Part shown: piece after piece, positions 18,870-25,049 of the stretch
Layout of the letters: every line of letters begins with the position of its first letter
How positions within the stretch are numbered: the stretch's first letter is position 1
Virus record (IMG/VR): IMGVR_UViG_3300025873_000032
Location: 1 to 28,360 of that record
Length of the DNA stretch: 28,360 bases
DNA from: a virus
Strand: one strand, 5' to 3'
Notes under the pieces: model-generated
Seen by the model: the letters and a program-made list of their open reading frames with translations, nothing else
What the model was told of the DNA's origin: nothing
Databases searched by the model: none
Made by a program: the position numbers and the translations under genes

Positions 18870-18944
18870 TTGGGGGGTTCCACAGAGAGAAAATATACTA
18901 GAAGTATACCATCGTAGTTGTGGAGAAGAGTGGAGACCCCCCAA
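18870..18944 (-). other. Large G6/C6 hairpin with an inner stem-loop, upstream of the membrane peptide gene
   Basis: TTGGGGGGT (18870-18878) pairs with ACCCCCCAA (18936-18944). After a one-base bulge (18935), TCCAC (18879-18883) pairs with GTGGA (18930-18934), giving a 14-bp stem. Inside it lies a second stem, TATACT / AGTATA with a 3-base loop. In the leftward mRNA the structure is followed by AACTTTTAA and then GGAGG of the 58-residue gene. It may be an attenuator, a processing site or a regulatory RNA structure. Confidence 0.65.
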
Positions 18945-18957
18945 GGGTTAATTTAAC

Positions 18958-19140
18958 TTATTCTTCATCCTCTTCGTCAATATCGTCAGTATCACAATTG
19001 TTACAAACAATATTAAGTTCAGAATCATCACTTTCTGTAGTCCCATGTTCTTCATAAACAGTATCAGTGTCTCCACAATGTGGGCACTCGATATCATCTG
19101 TTTTATCTCCACCTATGGGGTAATCTTTCGGTGTATTCAT
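18958..19140 (-). CDS. Small acidic zinc-ribbon protein (60 aa)
   Basis: The start is taken at ATG 19140, which overlaps the stop of the AT-hook gene (ATGA), matching the coupling seen across this operon. A start at 19194 would add 18 Lys/Glu residues that merely overlap the previous gene. The protein has C19-x2-C22 (CPHCG) and C46-x2-C49 (CNNC), a typical zinc ribbon. It ends in a very acidic tail (DTDDIDEEDEE). Zinc ribbons with acidic tails occur in small phage transcription or replication modulators and in DNA mimics, but no family is recognised. Confidence 0.65.
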   Translation of the reverse strand: MNTPKDYPIGGDKTDDIECPHCGDTDTVYEEHGTTESDDSELNIVCNNCDTDDIDEEDEE

Positions 19141-19439
19141 ACTCTTTTTCTCGGTCTTCCCCTTTTCTTCGGTTTTAACATTTCTCTTTTCCAATCACCA
19201 ATATCTGATATTTGTTCAGCATGGAAATCTTGGTTCAGTTGCATTTCGTTAATTTGGGGTACCTGTTGTTCCATGCTTAATTGCATTTCGTTAATTTGGA
19301 ACGACTGTTGCTCTATGCGTAACTGCATTGCTTCAATAGCCTTTTTATTTGACCATGTAAAGTTACTTAAAAGTTGTAACTTTGTCCATAATCCATTCTT
19401 TTTTTTCCTTTTCCTAAAAGGATTGTAAAGTACTCTCAT
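19137..19439 (-). CDS. AT-hook protein with 14-residue coiled-coil repeats
   Basis: A 100-residue protein. The N-terminus is basic (FRKRKKKNG). Residues 37-78 are three copies of a 14-residue (two-heptad) repeat, of the form EMQLSMEQQVPQIN, predicting an oligomeric coiled coil. The C-terminus ends in KKRGRPRKRV (91-100), a classical AT-hook whose GRP core binds the minor groove of AT-rich DNA. An oligomer with an AT-hook on each chain could bridge or coat AT-rich DNA, a nucleoid-like or silencer-like property. It starts on the stop of the 58-residue gene (TAATG) and its stop overlaps the zinc-ribbon start. The role is inferred from the motifs. Confidence 0.65.
   Translation of the reverse strand: MRVLYNPFRKRKKKNGLWTKLQLLSNFTWSNKKAIEAMQLRIEQQSFQINEMQLSMEQQVPQINEMQLNQDFHAEQISDIGDWKREMLKPKKRGRPRKRV
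19206..19331 (-). repeat. Three 42-base in-gene tandem repeats
   Basis: The coding DNA for residues 37-78 of the AT-hook protein is a 42-base tandem repeat. Two copies share the string ttgcatttcgttaatttgg (plus strand) at a spacing of exactly 42 bases, and the third is more diverged. Such repeats can change copy number by slippage, which would lengthen or shorten the coiled coil. Confidence 0.7.
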
Positions 19440-19615
19440 TATCTTATTCCTAATTCAAGGTTAAGTTCTAGTTTCCAGAGTATTATTTGACATAGTATAT
19501 GACTACTATCATTGTCTTCGCATATATAATGGATAAATCCAATAGAGAAAAATTTAAAAAGCGTAAACTTTATAGCATTTTCACCAGTTCTTATGTAAAA
19601 GATATATTCCATCAT
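19439..19615 (-). CDS. Small hypothetical protein (58 aa) in a perfect overlap slot
   Basis: A short frame fits exactly between its neighbours. ATG 19615 overlaps the stop of the Gp157-like gene (ATGA), and its TAA overlaps the ATG of the AT-hook gene (TAATG). This double coupling is strong evidence that it is translated. The protein is hydrophobic and aromatic (FTLFKFFSIGFIHYICEDN) with a Leu-rich C-terminus (ILWKLELNLELGIR). One weak membrane segment at about 16-32 is possible. No family is recognised. Confidence 0.6.
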   Translation of the reverse strand: MMEYIFYIRTGENAIKFTLFKFFSIGFIHYICEDNDSSHILCQIILWKLELNLELGIR

Positions 19616-20172
19616 GAGCGTTTAACTCTCTTCACTTTTTGTATGCTGGCACCATTGGGCAATTCTATCCCTTCTTTTGCAAGGGACATACAAGCCTTTC
19701 TGAGCTTAGCTTTGTCTACTTTTTGCACTATTTCTGTTTTAATGAAATCATCTGGAAGTGCGCTCTGGTCAAGAATGACAACAGAACCATATGTTTCATA
19801 GAGCTTATACCTCGCAGTATCTGTTTCCAATACACCATTTTCATCACCAAGTTCTTCGATTAACATCGGCAACAGTACCTTGTTTAAGTAATCGGAAGTT
19901 CTTGTAAGGGCGTATTTTCTATTACGAAGACGAGCAATTTCACTTTTATGTACTTCTATCTCTGCATCTATTAGGTATTCTCTCTCCTTGATATTTTGTG
20001 AGAAAAAGTCAATGCCATCAGCCTTGCCTTTTATCTTCCTTTGTATCAAAGCCTGCTCCTCTAAAAGAGCAGGGAGAGTTTCTTCGTTAGTGTCCAGCTC
20101 CATCCTTAATACAATGTCCATATGGTCACCAATTAATTCTCTTGCTGTTTGTTTCTTTTTATCTCTACTCAT
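19612..20172 (-). CDS. Sipho_Gp157-like protein
   Basis: A 186-residue protein with the two-part layout of the Sipho_Gp157 family. The long N-terminal coiled coil (residues about 30-110) contains IARLRNRKYALTRTSDYLN, followed by the family's C-terminal block YGSVVILDQSALPDDFI ... DKAKLRKACM ... GIELPNGASI. Members occur next to recombination and replication genes in many phages and were first linked to phage resistance in Streptococcus thermophilus. Biochemical function is not established. The start overlaps the stop of the primase-helicase gene by 8 bases and is preceded by AAGGAG. Its position downstream of the ATPase, SSB-like and helicase genes matches the usual family context. Confidence 0.75.
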   Translation of the reverse strand: MSRDKKKQTARELIGDHMDIVLRMELDTNEETLPALLEEQALIQRKIKGKADGIDFFSQNIKEREYLIDAEIEVHKSEIARLRNRKYALTRTSDYLNKVLLPMLIEELGDENGVLETDTARYKLYETYGSVVILDQSALPDDFIKTEIVQKVDKAKLRKACMSLAKEGIELPNGASIQKVKRVKRS

Positions 20173-21910
20173 AATCTCTCCTTAACCTAAATGACGGTCT
20201 CCATTTCAAAGGAATATCTTCAAAAAGTTCACCATCAGAGTTTTTAAACAACGATAGATATTTCATGGTATCTTTAGCTTGCCCATTTATACCAATGACT
20301 TTACGAGACGCATTCTCAATAGCACCACTACCTTTACCAGCATATAAATCAAGAACATCTGCTTTAGAGTATTCTCTACTTACCTGTGACAATTGTATAA
20401 TTATTATATCATTATTAACAGCCATGTTTGATAGACTGTGACTAATATATCTCACACCTTCATATTCCCCTCTATGGGCTGGACCGGGGTCAATAAGGTC
20501 AATATAATCAACAACTACGACTTGAGGGTCTAGCTCTTTAATCTTTTCAGCTATGTCATCAATCGTTGGTTGTATAGTCTGTATAATAATGTGGTCTAAT
20601 AATCCTTTATGGTCTTCTGCTATTTGCTTTGCGTTCTGTTCTACTTGTTGTTTATCTACATCGGCAACTATCTGAATATGTCTTTTATGCATGTACCAAT
20701 CACTCAATTCTAAACTTAAATACAATGTATTCAGTTGTTGGTCTGGGTCTATTCTGTCTTGTGCAGAATTATAACCACAGATAATATTTTGAGCAATCGT
20801 TGTTTTCCCCGAGCCAGTAGGACCAAAAATAGTCACTAATTCACCGGGATAAATCATGCAATCCAAATTTGGGAGCCCAAAGATTTTTGATAAATCTATA
20901 GTTTTCCCACTAAAATCTGTTGACAATCTTTCTTCTAATCTCCGTTGCAATTGTGTGAAGTCCTTTACATCTATAGTATAGTCCTTCCTCTTGTAATGAA
21001 TACATTGTGTTTGACACCTAGCTTTCATCTCTGGGTCTTTACAACCATATTGATACCCATTATTGTACACGCTTTCGACCTTCTCCAAAATAATGTTCTC
21101 CGATAACTGGTCGCCATTCCAGTAAAGTAATGCGGCTTTTGTAGCATCACTTGGTATCCCATTTCTTCTGAAGTGTGAAGCAATTCTGAGTATTATATTG
21201 TTTCTACTACCAGCCTGTGGTCCTTCTTTCCACATAATTTGTACACAGGGTACAACCTTATTAGGTTCGGACACAGCTTTGAAAGCCCTTACGGGCTCAA
21301 CGGCAGTTTTGATAGATTTATCTAAGGATTCATCTCCCCACATAACATCTTCCCAATCAATACAGGATGGTTCTCTAGCCAGAGATTTAACTTCGTCAAA
21401 CTTCATACCAAGAAAAGTCTTAAATGGCATAAGAGTCTTAAATAGATTAGATTTAGGGTTCTTTGTCCCTTCTTCCCTATATATAGCAGTTCTCATGTAA
21501 ACAGCGGGGTCAATATCCACGCTTGTTATCAATTGAGTTAAAGTCTGCTTAACTATATAAGGCAAGTCTTGATGAGGTTTAAATCCAAAACAATCGGCAC
21601 TAACAAGTATATGATACCCTGTGCCACTGAAATAAATTCTGTAATTCCCATCCTTTAAACCTAATTCCATTAATTCTTTTACGCAAGTCTGTGCTTGTTG
21701 TAAGGTGTAACTATCACTATTGTCTTTTTTATCAATATCAATAAGAATATTATCACAATATCTCTTACCAATATAATCTTTTAAAGAGTGGTTAGTTCTT
21801 ACAAAGTCAACAGCATTGACATCATATAAATAATGAGACCTATAAATAGGTATACTGCTTCCCTTAGCAAAGAATTCATCTAAGTTTTTCTGGTATTCTC
21901 CAAGAGTCAT
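20165..21910 (-). CDS. Primase-helicase: AEP-type primase fused to DnaB-like helicase
   Basis: A 581-residue protein from ATG 21910. A GTG at 21964 would add 18 residues encoded through a hairpin and has no SD. The N-terminal part has archaeo-eukaryotic primase features: DID at 58-60 for metal binding and SGTGYH at 95-100 for the catalytic His. A Cys cluster (C290, C299, C303 in YGCKDPEMKARCQTQC) resembles primase-associated zinc elements. The C-terminal RecA-fold helicase has Walker A GPTGSGKT (363-370), SLELSDWYMHKR, Walker B VVVVDYIDL with D468, and IIIIQLSQVSR. It would synthesise primers and unwind DNA at the phage fork. Upstream lie the SSB-like and Sak4-like genes, and downstream the Gp157-like gene, so this is the core of the replication module. 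Confidence 0.85.
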   Translation of the reverse strand: MTLGEYQKNLDEFFAKGSSIPIYRSHYLYDVNAVDFVRTNHSLKDYIGKRYCDNILIDIDKKDNSDSYTLQQAQTCVKELMELGLKDGNYRIYFSGTGYHILVSADCFGFKPHQDLPYIVKQTLTQLITSVDIDPAVYMRTAIYREEGTKNPKSNLFKTLMPFKTFLGMKFDEVKSLAREPSCIDWEDVMWGDESLDKSIKTAVEPVRAFKAVSEPNKVVPCVQIMWKEGPQAGSRNNIILRIASHFRRNGIPSDATKAALLYWNGDQLSENIILEKVESVYNNGYQYGCKDPEMKARCQTQCIHYKRKDYTIDVKDFTQLQRRLEERLSTDFSGKTIDLSKIFGLPNLDCMIYPGELVTIFGPTGSGKTTIAQNIICGYNSAQDRIDPDQQLNTLYLSLELSDWYMHKRHIQIVADVDKQQVEQNAKQIAEDHKGLLDHIIIQTIQPTIDDIAEKIKELDPQVVVVDYIDLIDPGPAHRGEYEGVRYISHSLSNMAVNNDIIIIQLSQVSREYSKADVLDLYAGKGSGAIENASRKVIGINGQAKDTMKYLSLFKNSDGELFEDIPLKWRPSFRLRRDYE

Positions 21911-21912
21911 AA

Positions 21913-21936
21913 GGAGTCCCCGTTGCTGAGGACTCC
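21913..21936 (-). other. Hairpin abutting the primase-helicase start
   Basis: GGAGTCC and GGACTCC form a perfect 7-bp stem with a 10-base loop, ending 2 bases before ATG 21910 in the leftward mRNA. It occupies the place where an SD would be, so it may restrict initiation. It lies in the 82-base gap (21911-21992) after the SSB-like gene, which also has a GGTATACC palindrome at 21978-21985. Confidence 0.5.
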
Positions 21937-21992
21937 CTATTGCTACTTCAACATATAATTCCACTATTTATGTAGTTGGTATACCCGTGAAA

Positions 21993-22613
21993 CTAAAACG
22001 GCAATTCGTCTGCTGACGCAGTCGCTGTCGTTGAAGGAGACTTGGCAACATCTGTAGAAGATGCCTCCTTAAGAAAGCCCTTTTGTTGCATGTAGGTTAC
22101 ATAACTCGAAAGTTCTGCTTTCCCTTTTGCATCATTAGTGCATATCTTGCCAAGTACTCTTTTATATATCTTATCGCCAGACTTTTTAGGAGCCTCACGA
22201 TATATGTATATATAAAATCTTAGGGGTGCTTCCAACATGGGGTTGTCAGACCCGTTCATAGTATTAATATGAGCGTTTAGAGCACCAGTGATACTTGTAA
22301 TGGCTGTGCCATCTTCGTTCTCCCACTCGCCCTCTGTATTTATTCCGCCAGTAAACCCAATAGCATCTTTAAAATAATTAAAGTGTCTAATCATTTTATT
22401 AGCTTGTATACTGCCATCCGCTTCTCTTTCAAAAGAACCTTTAATGGCATGTACTTGGGGGTACTTGCTTCCTTTCAGGGTAAAATGTACATCTACCCAT
22501 ATATCAGCCCAATCAAATTGGTCTGACTTGTCTTCAACCTTCATGACACCAGCTTCAAAGTAACCAGTAAAATCATTGTTGGTAGAAGAAGTTTTGGTTT
22601 TTAATAACGCCAT
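21993..22613 (-). CDS. Single-stranded DNA-binding-like protein
   Basis: A 206-residue protein ending in a flexible Ser/Thr/Ala-rich tail and the terminal hexapeptide ADELPF (201-206). This matches the acidic-hydrophobic tips (DDxPF type) by which SSB proteins recruit partners. The body is beta-rich with aromatic residues (FDWADIWVDVHFTLKG, RFYIYIYREAP), compatible with an OB-type fold, but no standard SSB signature is obvious. It starts 2 bases after the stop of the ATPase gene with AGGAGG at good spacing. The neighbouring Sak4-like recombinase and helicase make an SSB role likely. Confidence 0.65.
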   Translation of the reverse strand: MALLKTKTSSTNNDFTGYFEAGVMKVEDKSDQFDWADIWVDVHFTLKGSKYPQVHAIKGSFEREADGSIQANKMIRHFNYFKDAIGFTGGINTEGEWENEDGTAITSITGALNAHINTMNGSDNPMLEAPLRFYIYIYREAPKKSGDKIYKRVLGKICTNDAKGKAELSSYVTYMQQKGFLKEASSTDVAKSPSTTATASADELPF

Positions 22614-22614
22614 G

Positions 22615-23454
22615 TTATTTAACCTCCTCTTCTGTGTATTCTGTGATTGCCTTTGTTATATCATCGTATGTGAAAGGCAAGAGTTTCCCATTTAAAGGTC
22701 GTAGCCTTGAGCCAACTGTTCTCTCATCATAAGCCTGAAAAGAGACATTAGGTACAAGTTCGTCTTTTTCGACAGTACTATAACCTATAACATCTGCTCT
22801 GGCACAAAGTGCATAGCCTAAACCTCTTGGGAGGTCAGGACTTAATTGTACTTTTCCGTCTTGCATTTGGGATTGTTTTGAATGGGAAGTAATCACTAAG
22901 GTAGAACCATGTTTCTTCATAAGCATTTGTAAACGCTTAACTAAATCAACATTTTTCCTCCTAGCTTTTCCCCAATCAGCTCCCCACTGACCTTCACCCA
23001 TAGATGTAATACCAAGTTCTTCACATACGGCATGTTCAATCCAGCCGTTAATAGTATCGACAGTATCGATAACTAAAGTTTCATATGGTAACTTAGTCCA
23101 ATTATCCTTTAACCAAAGATAAACTTCAGCTAAAGAATAGACTTCCATGGGTTTCCCTTTATCCTTCCCAACACGGTTATAATAACCTCGTTCCTTAATA
23201 GGAACAATGTGCTTATCTCCTTGCTCATCAAGCGTAAAGGGGGGGTTTAATGATGCAACTGTAATAACATTTGCACCGTCAACAAAATCAGCACCTAAAT
23301 CTGTATCGAGAACAAGAACACCTTTAGTGCCCTTCTTCGACCAGTTAGCCGCCGCAGTTGTTTTGCCCGTTTTGGGCTGACCGATAAAATACCAAGTCAG
23401 CCCACCGGGATGTTCTGTCCAATCAGTTGAAACTGTTCGGGGTTGTATTTGCAT
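22615..23454 (-). CDS. RecA-fold ATPase, Sak4/AAA_24-like
   Basis: A 279-residue P-loop ATPase. Walker A is GQPKTGKTT (25-33), a second strand VLVLDTD lies at 46-52, Walker B is TLVIDTVD (126-133), and a later strand STLVITSHSKQ carries the sensor-type polar residues. This size and layout match phage AAA_24/Sak4-type proteins, compact RecA relatives that pair with SSB to promote single-strand annealing. Its start (ATG 23454, GGAGG upstream) lies inside the 3' end of the E1-like gene by 32 bases, so the Ubl cassette and the recombination genes share one message. A nucleotide-binding role other than recombination is possible. Confidence 0.75.
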   Translation of the reverse strand: MQIQPRTVSTDWTEHPGGLTWYFIGQPKTGKTTAAANWSKKGTKGVLVLDTDLGADFVDGANVITVASLNPPFTLDEQGDKHIVPIKERGYYNRVGKDKGKPMEVYSLAEVYLWLKDNWTKLPYETLVIDTVDTINGWIEHAVCEELGITSMGEGQWGADWGKARRKNVDLVKRLQMLMKKHGSTLVITSHSKQSQMQDGKVQLSPDLPRGLGYALCARADVIGYSTVEKDELVPNVSFQAYDERTVGSRLRPLNGKLLPFTYDDITKAITEYTEEEVK

Positions 23455-24181
23455 ACGACATGTCCTCCACTATAATAGGGGTATTTGAATCATCTTCTCC
23501 ACAGTAAAAGTTCATCATCTTTATGTCTAAAGGCGATAAACCTTGCCAAATATACTGATAAAAAGGTCTTTCTGTCAAGAAATTAAACAGTTGGGTTACC
23601 CCTAAACCTGCAATTAAATTGGCACAAAAGATTGTATGTTTCATGGTACAAGGTGCTTCCTCTCCAGATTCTCCGTTAGGGAACCAATAGTCCATATAAA
23701 CATCGCTATTCTTTGTCACAGTAATACAAGACATTGTTAAAGCATCCATTCTCATGTCTATAAACACTTCTCTATCTTCTTTTTCTTTCCACTTTTCGTA
23801 AACTAGTTTTCTTGAATCCATACTATCTGTACATACTATGGTTTTGTCGGACAAGACTTGACCGTTGCCCGTGAATTTCTCCACGAGCATTTCGGTCTTA
23901 ACATCTTCTCCACCATAGTTTTCTGCTATCTTATTTGCCATTTTACATTTAGAGTTATCATCACCTCTGGAATACCACTCTTCTGGATACAGAGTTGTAC
24001 CAAAATTATGTTCTTCCATTGTATCGTCATCATAACCCCTTATAAAATCAAAACCCATAGTAGCTAGTAACATAATTACTGCGCTTCCTATACCGCCTAA
24101 ACCTACGATTGTTACATCGTCAAGCTTCTGTTGTGGTATTAAGTCTTGATTTCTCAGGTGTTTCCGGGAGAGCGAGGACAT
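23423..24181 (-). CDS. E1/ThiF-like adenylating enzyme of a ubiquitin-like cassette
   Basis: 252 residues from ATG 24181, which has AAAGGAGG six bases upstream. An ATG at 24199 lies in front of that site and is rejected. The Rossmann loop VGLGGIGS is at 26-33, the acidic loop YDDDTMEEHNFG at 50-61 corresponds to the ThiF DxDxVxxxN region, K80 lies downstream, and CTDSMDSR at 117-124 holds the second acidic site. Later motifs IDMRMD (141-146) and APCTMKHTIFCANLIAGLG (176-194) match phage/plasmid ThiF-family proteins. The usual NLxRQ arginine is absent (NFGTT). E1-like enzymes adenylate the C-terminus of a Ubl. Candidate relay cysteines are C152, C178 and C186. The gene overlaps the JAB gene by 62 bases. 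Confidence 0.8.
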   Translation of the reverse strand: MSSLSRKHLRNQDLIPQQKLDDVTIVGLGGIGSAVIMLLATMGFDFIRGYDDDTMEEHNFGTTLYPEEWYSRGDDNSKCKMANKIAENYGGEDVKTEMLVEKFTGNGQVLSDKTIVCTDSMDSRKLVYEKWKEKEDREVFIDMRMDALTMSCITVTKNSDVYMDYWFPNGESGEEAPCTMKHTIFCANLIAGLGVTQLFNFLTERPFYQYIWQGLSPLDIKMMNFYCGEDDSNTPIIVEDMSYANTTPNSFN

Positions 24182-25049
24182 CCATAACCTCCTTTGCATT
24201 AGCGTTAGATGAATCGTTCCAAGAGTTTATAAAACTGAGATCGTCAATCCCCAATTCTTTTAACTCGTCTTTGAAAGTTTCAAACAAAATCTGGTTATCT
24301 TTATAAGCTTCCGCTAGTAAAGTGATATAACCACTTTCGGGTTCAGCCATATAAGCCGCCCGATGTTGTAAACCTTCTATGACTCTTTTGTCACTGTTAG
24401 TGTTACCTGCTTCATGACCAAATGGGTAGCCATACCCACCACTTCCATTAAAGAGAGTTCCTTGATTATATTGTCCATTTCTGTAATAACCAGTAGTCAC
24501 TACAACAGATTCTACTTTCTTCTTCTTCTCTAATCCCTTTGCAATGTAACTCCATTTCTGTTCATCTACATCTGGTGGCATGATTAACTGAATATCAGCT
24601 TCATCTGCTTCTTCAACATGTACAATTTCATATTGGTCAGCATATGATACTGCAAATGCAAACTTCTCTTTCTTACTTGCTACAACAGTAGAACAATAAA
24701 AGTTCTGTATTGGAGCATTGTCTTCCAGACAGTCTGTATCAGTTCCACTAAAGAAAGCACCCATAGTATGGTGAGAATGTATTATTCCCATCATACACTT
24801 TTCTGTCTCTGGGAAATTTTTCCAAGTTTTCTTGAGTATTTTTGCAGTATCGCCAGCGTCTATTACTGTTCTAGTCCCGTGACCTAAGTCAACAGGATGA
24901 AAATGAACTAATTCAAATCCCGAAGGATATTTTTCATCTTTTTCGAAATGTGGCTTGTACCATGCAGGTCCACTCCACTCAGTTGACGGGAACTTCTTTA
25001 AAAAGTAGTTCACTTTGTTCCATGTTCGGTAAGGTATTCTTAAGAACAT
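24120..25049 (-). CDS. JAMM (JAB/MPN+) metalloprotease
   Basis: A 309-residue protein with a complete JAMM signature: E24 in STEWSGPAWY, then H91-S-H93, S101 and D104 in HSHHTMGAFFSGTD. The spacing HxH-x7-S-x2-D is exactly that of active zinc isopeptidases, which cleave after the C-terminus of ubiquitin-like proteins. The fold occupies about residues 1-150. The rest is a low-complexity Gly/Tyr/Asn linker (NGQYNQGTLFNGSGGYGYP) and a helical C-terminal part of unknown role. The start has AAGGAG at 8 bases and lies 71 bases inside the E2-like gene, so both are made from one message. Likely jobs are maturing the Ubl and/or removing it from targets. Confidence 0.85.
   Translation of the reverse strand: MFLRIPYRTWNKVNYFLKKFPSTEWSGPAWYKPHFEKDEKYPSGFELVHFHPVDLGHGTRTVIDAGDTAKILKKTWKNFPETEKCMMGIIHSHHTMGAFFSGTDTDCLEDNAPIQNFYCSTVVASKKEKFAFAVSYADQYEIVHVEEADEADIQLIMPPDVDEQKWSYIAKGLEKKKKVESVVVTTGYYRNGQYNQGTLFNGSGGYGYPFGHEAGNTNSDKRVIEGLQHRAAYMAEPESGYITLLAEAYKDNQILFETFKDELKELGIDDLSFINSWNDSSNANAKEVMDVLALPETPEKSRLNTTTEA

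Noticed and set aside
18852-18944. Longer start for the 58-residue membrane protein (to 18944)
   Set aside because: The extra 31 codons run through the large hairpin, and the strong GGAGG sits directly before ATG 18851.
19569-19599. Minus-strand promoter-like pair TTTACA / TATAAA
   Set aside because: The spacer is 19 bases, and the boxes lie within the coding sequence of the 58-residue gene, whose overlaps at both ends indicate continuous transcription.
24182-24199. Upstream ATG (24199) as start of the E1-like gene
   Set aside because: The AAAGGAGG ribosome site lies between this ATG and the ATG at 24181, so the downstream one is the better start.
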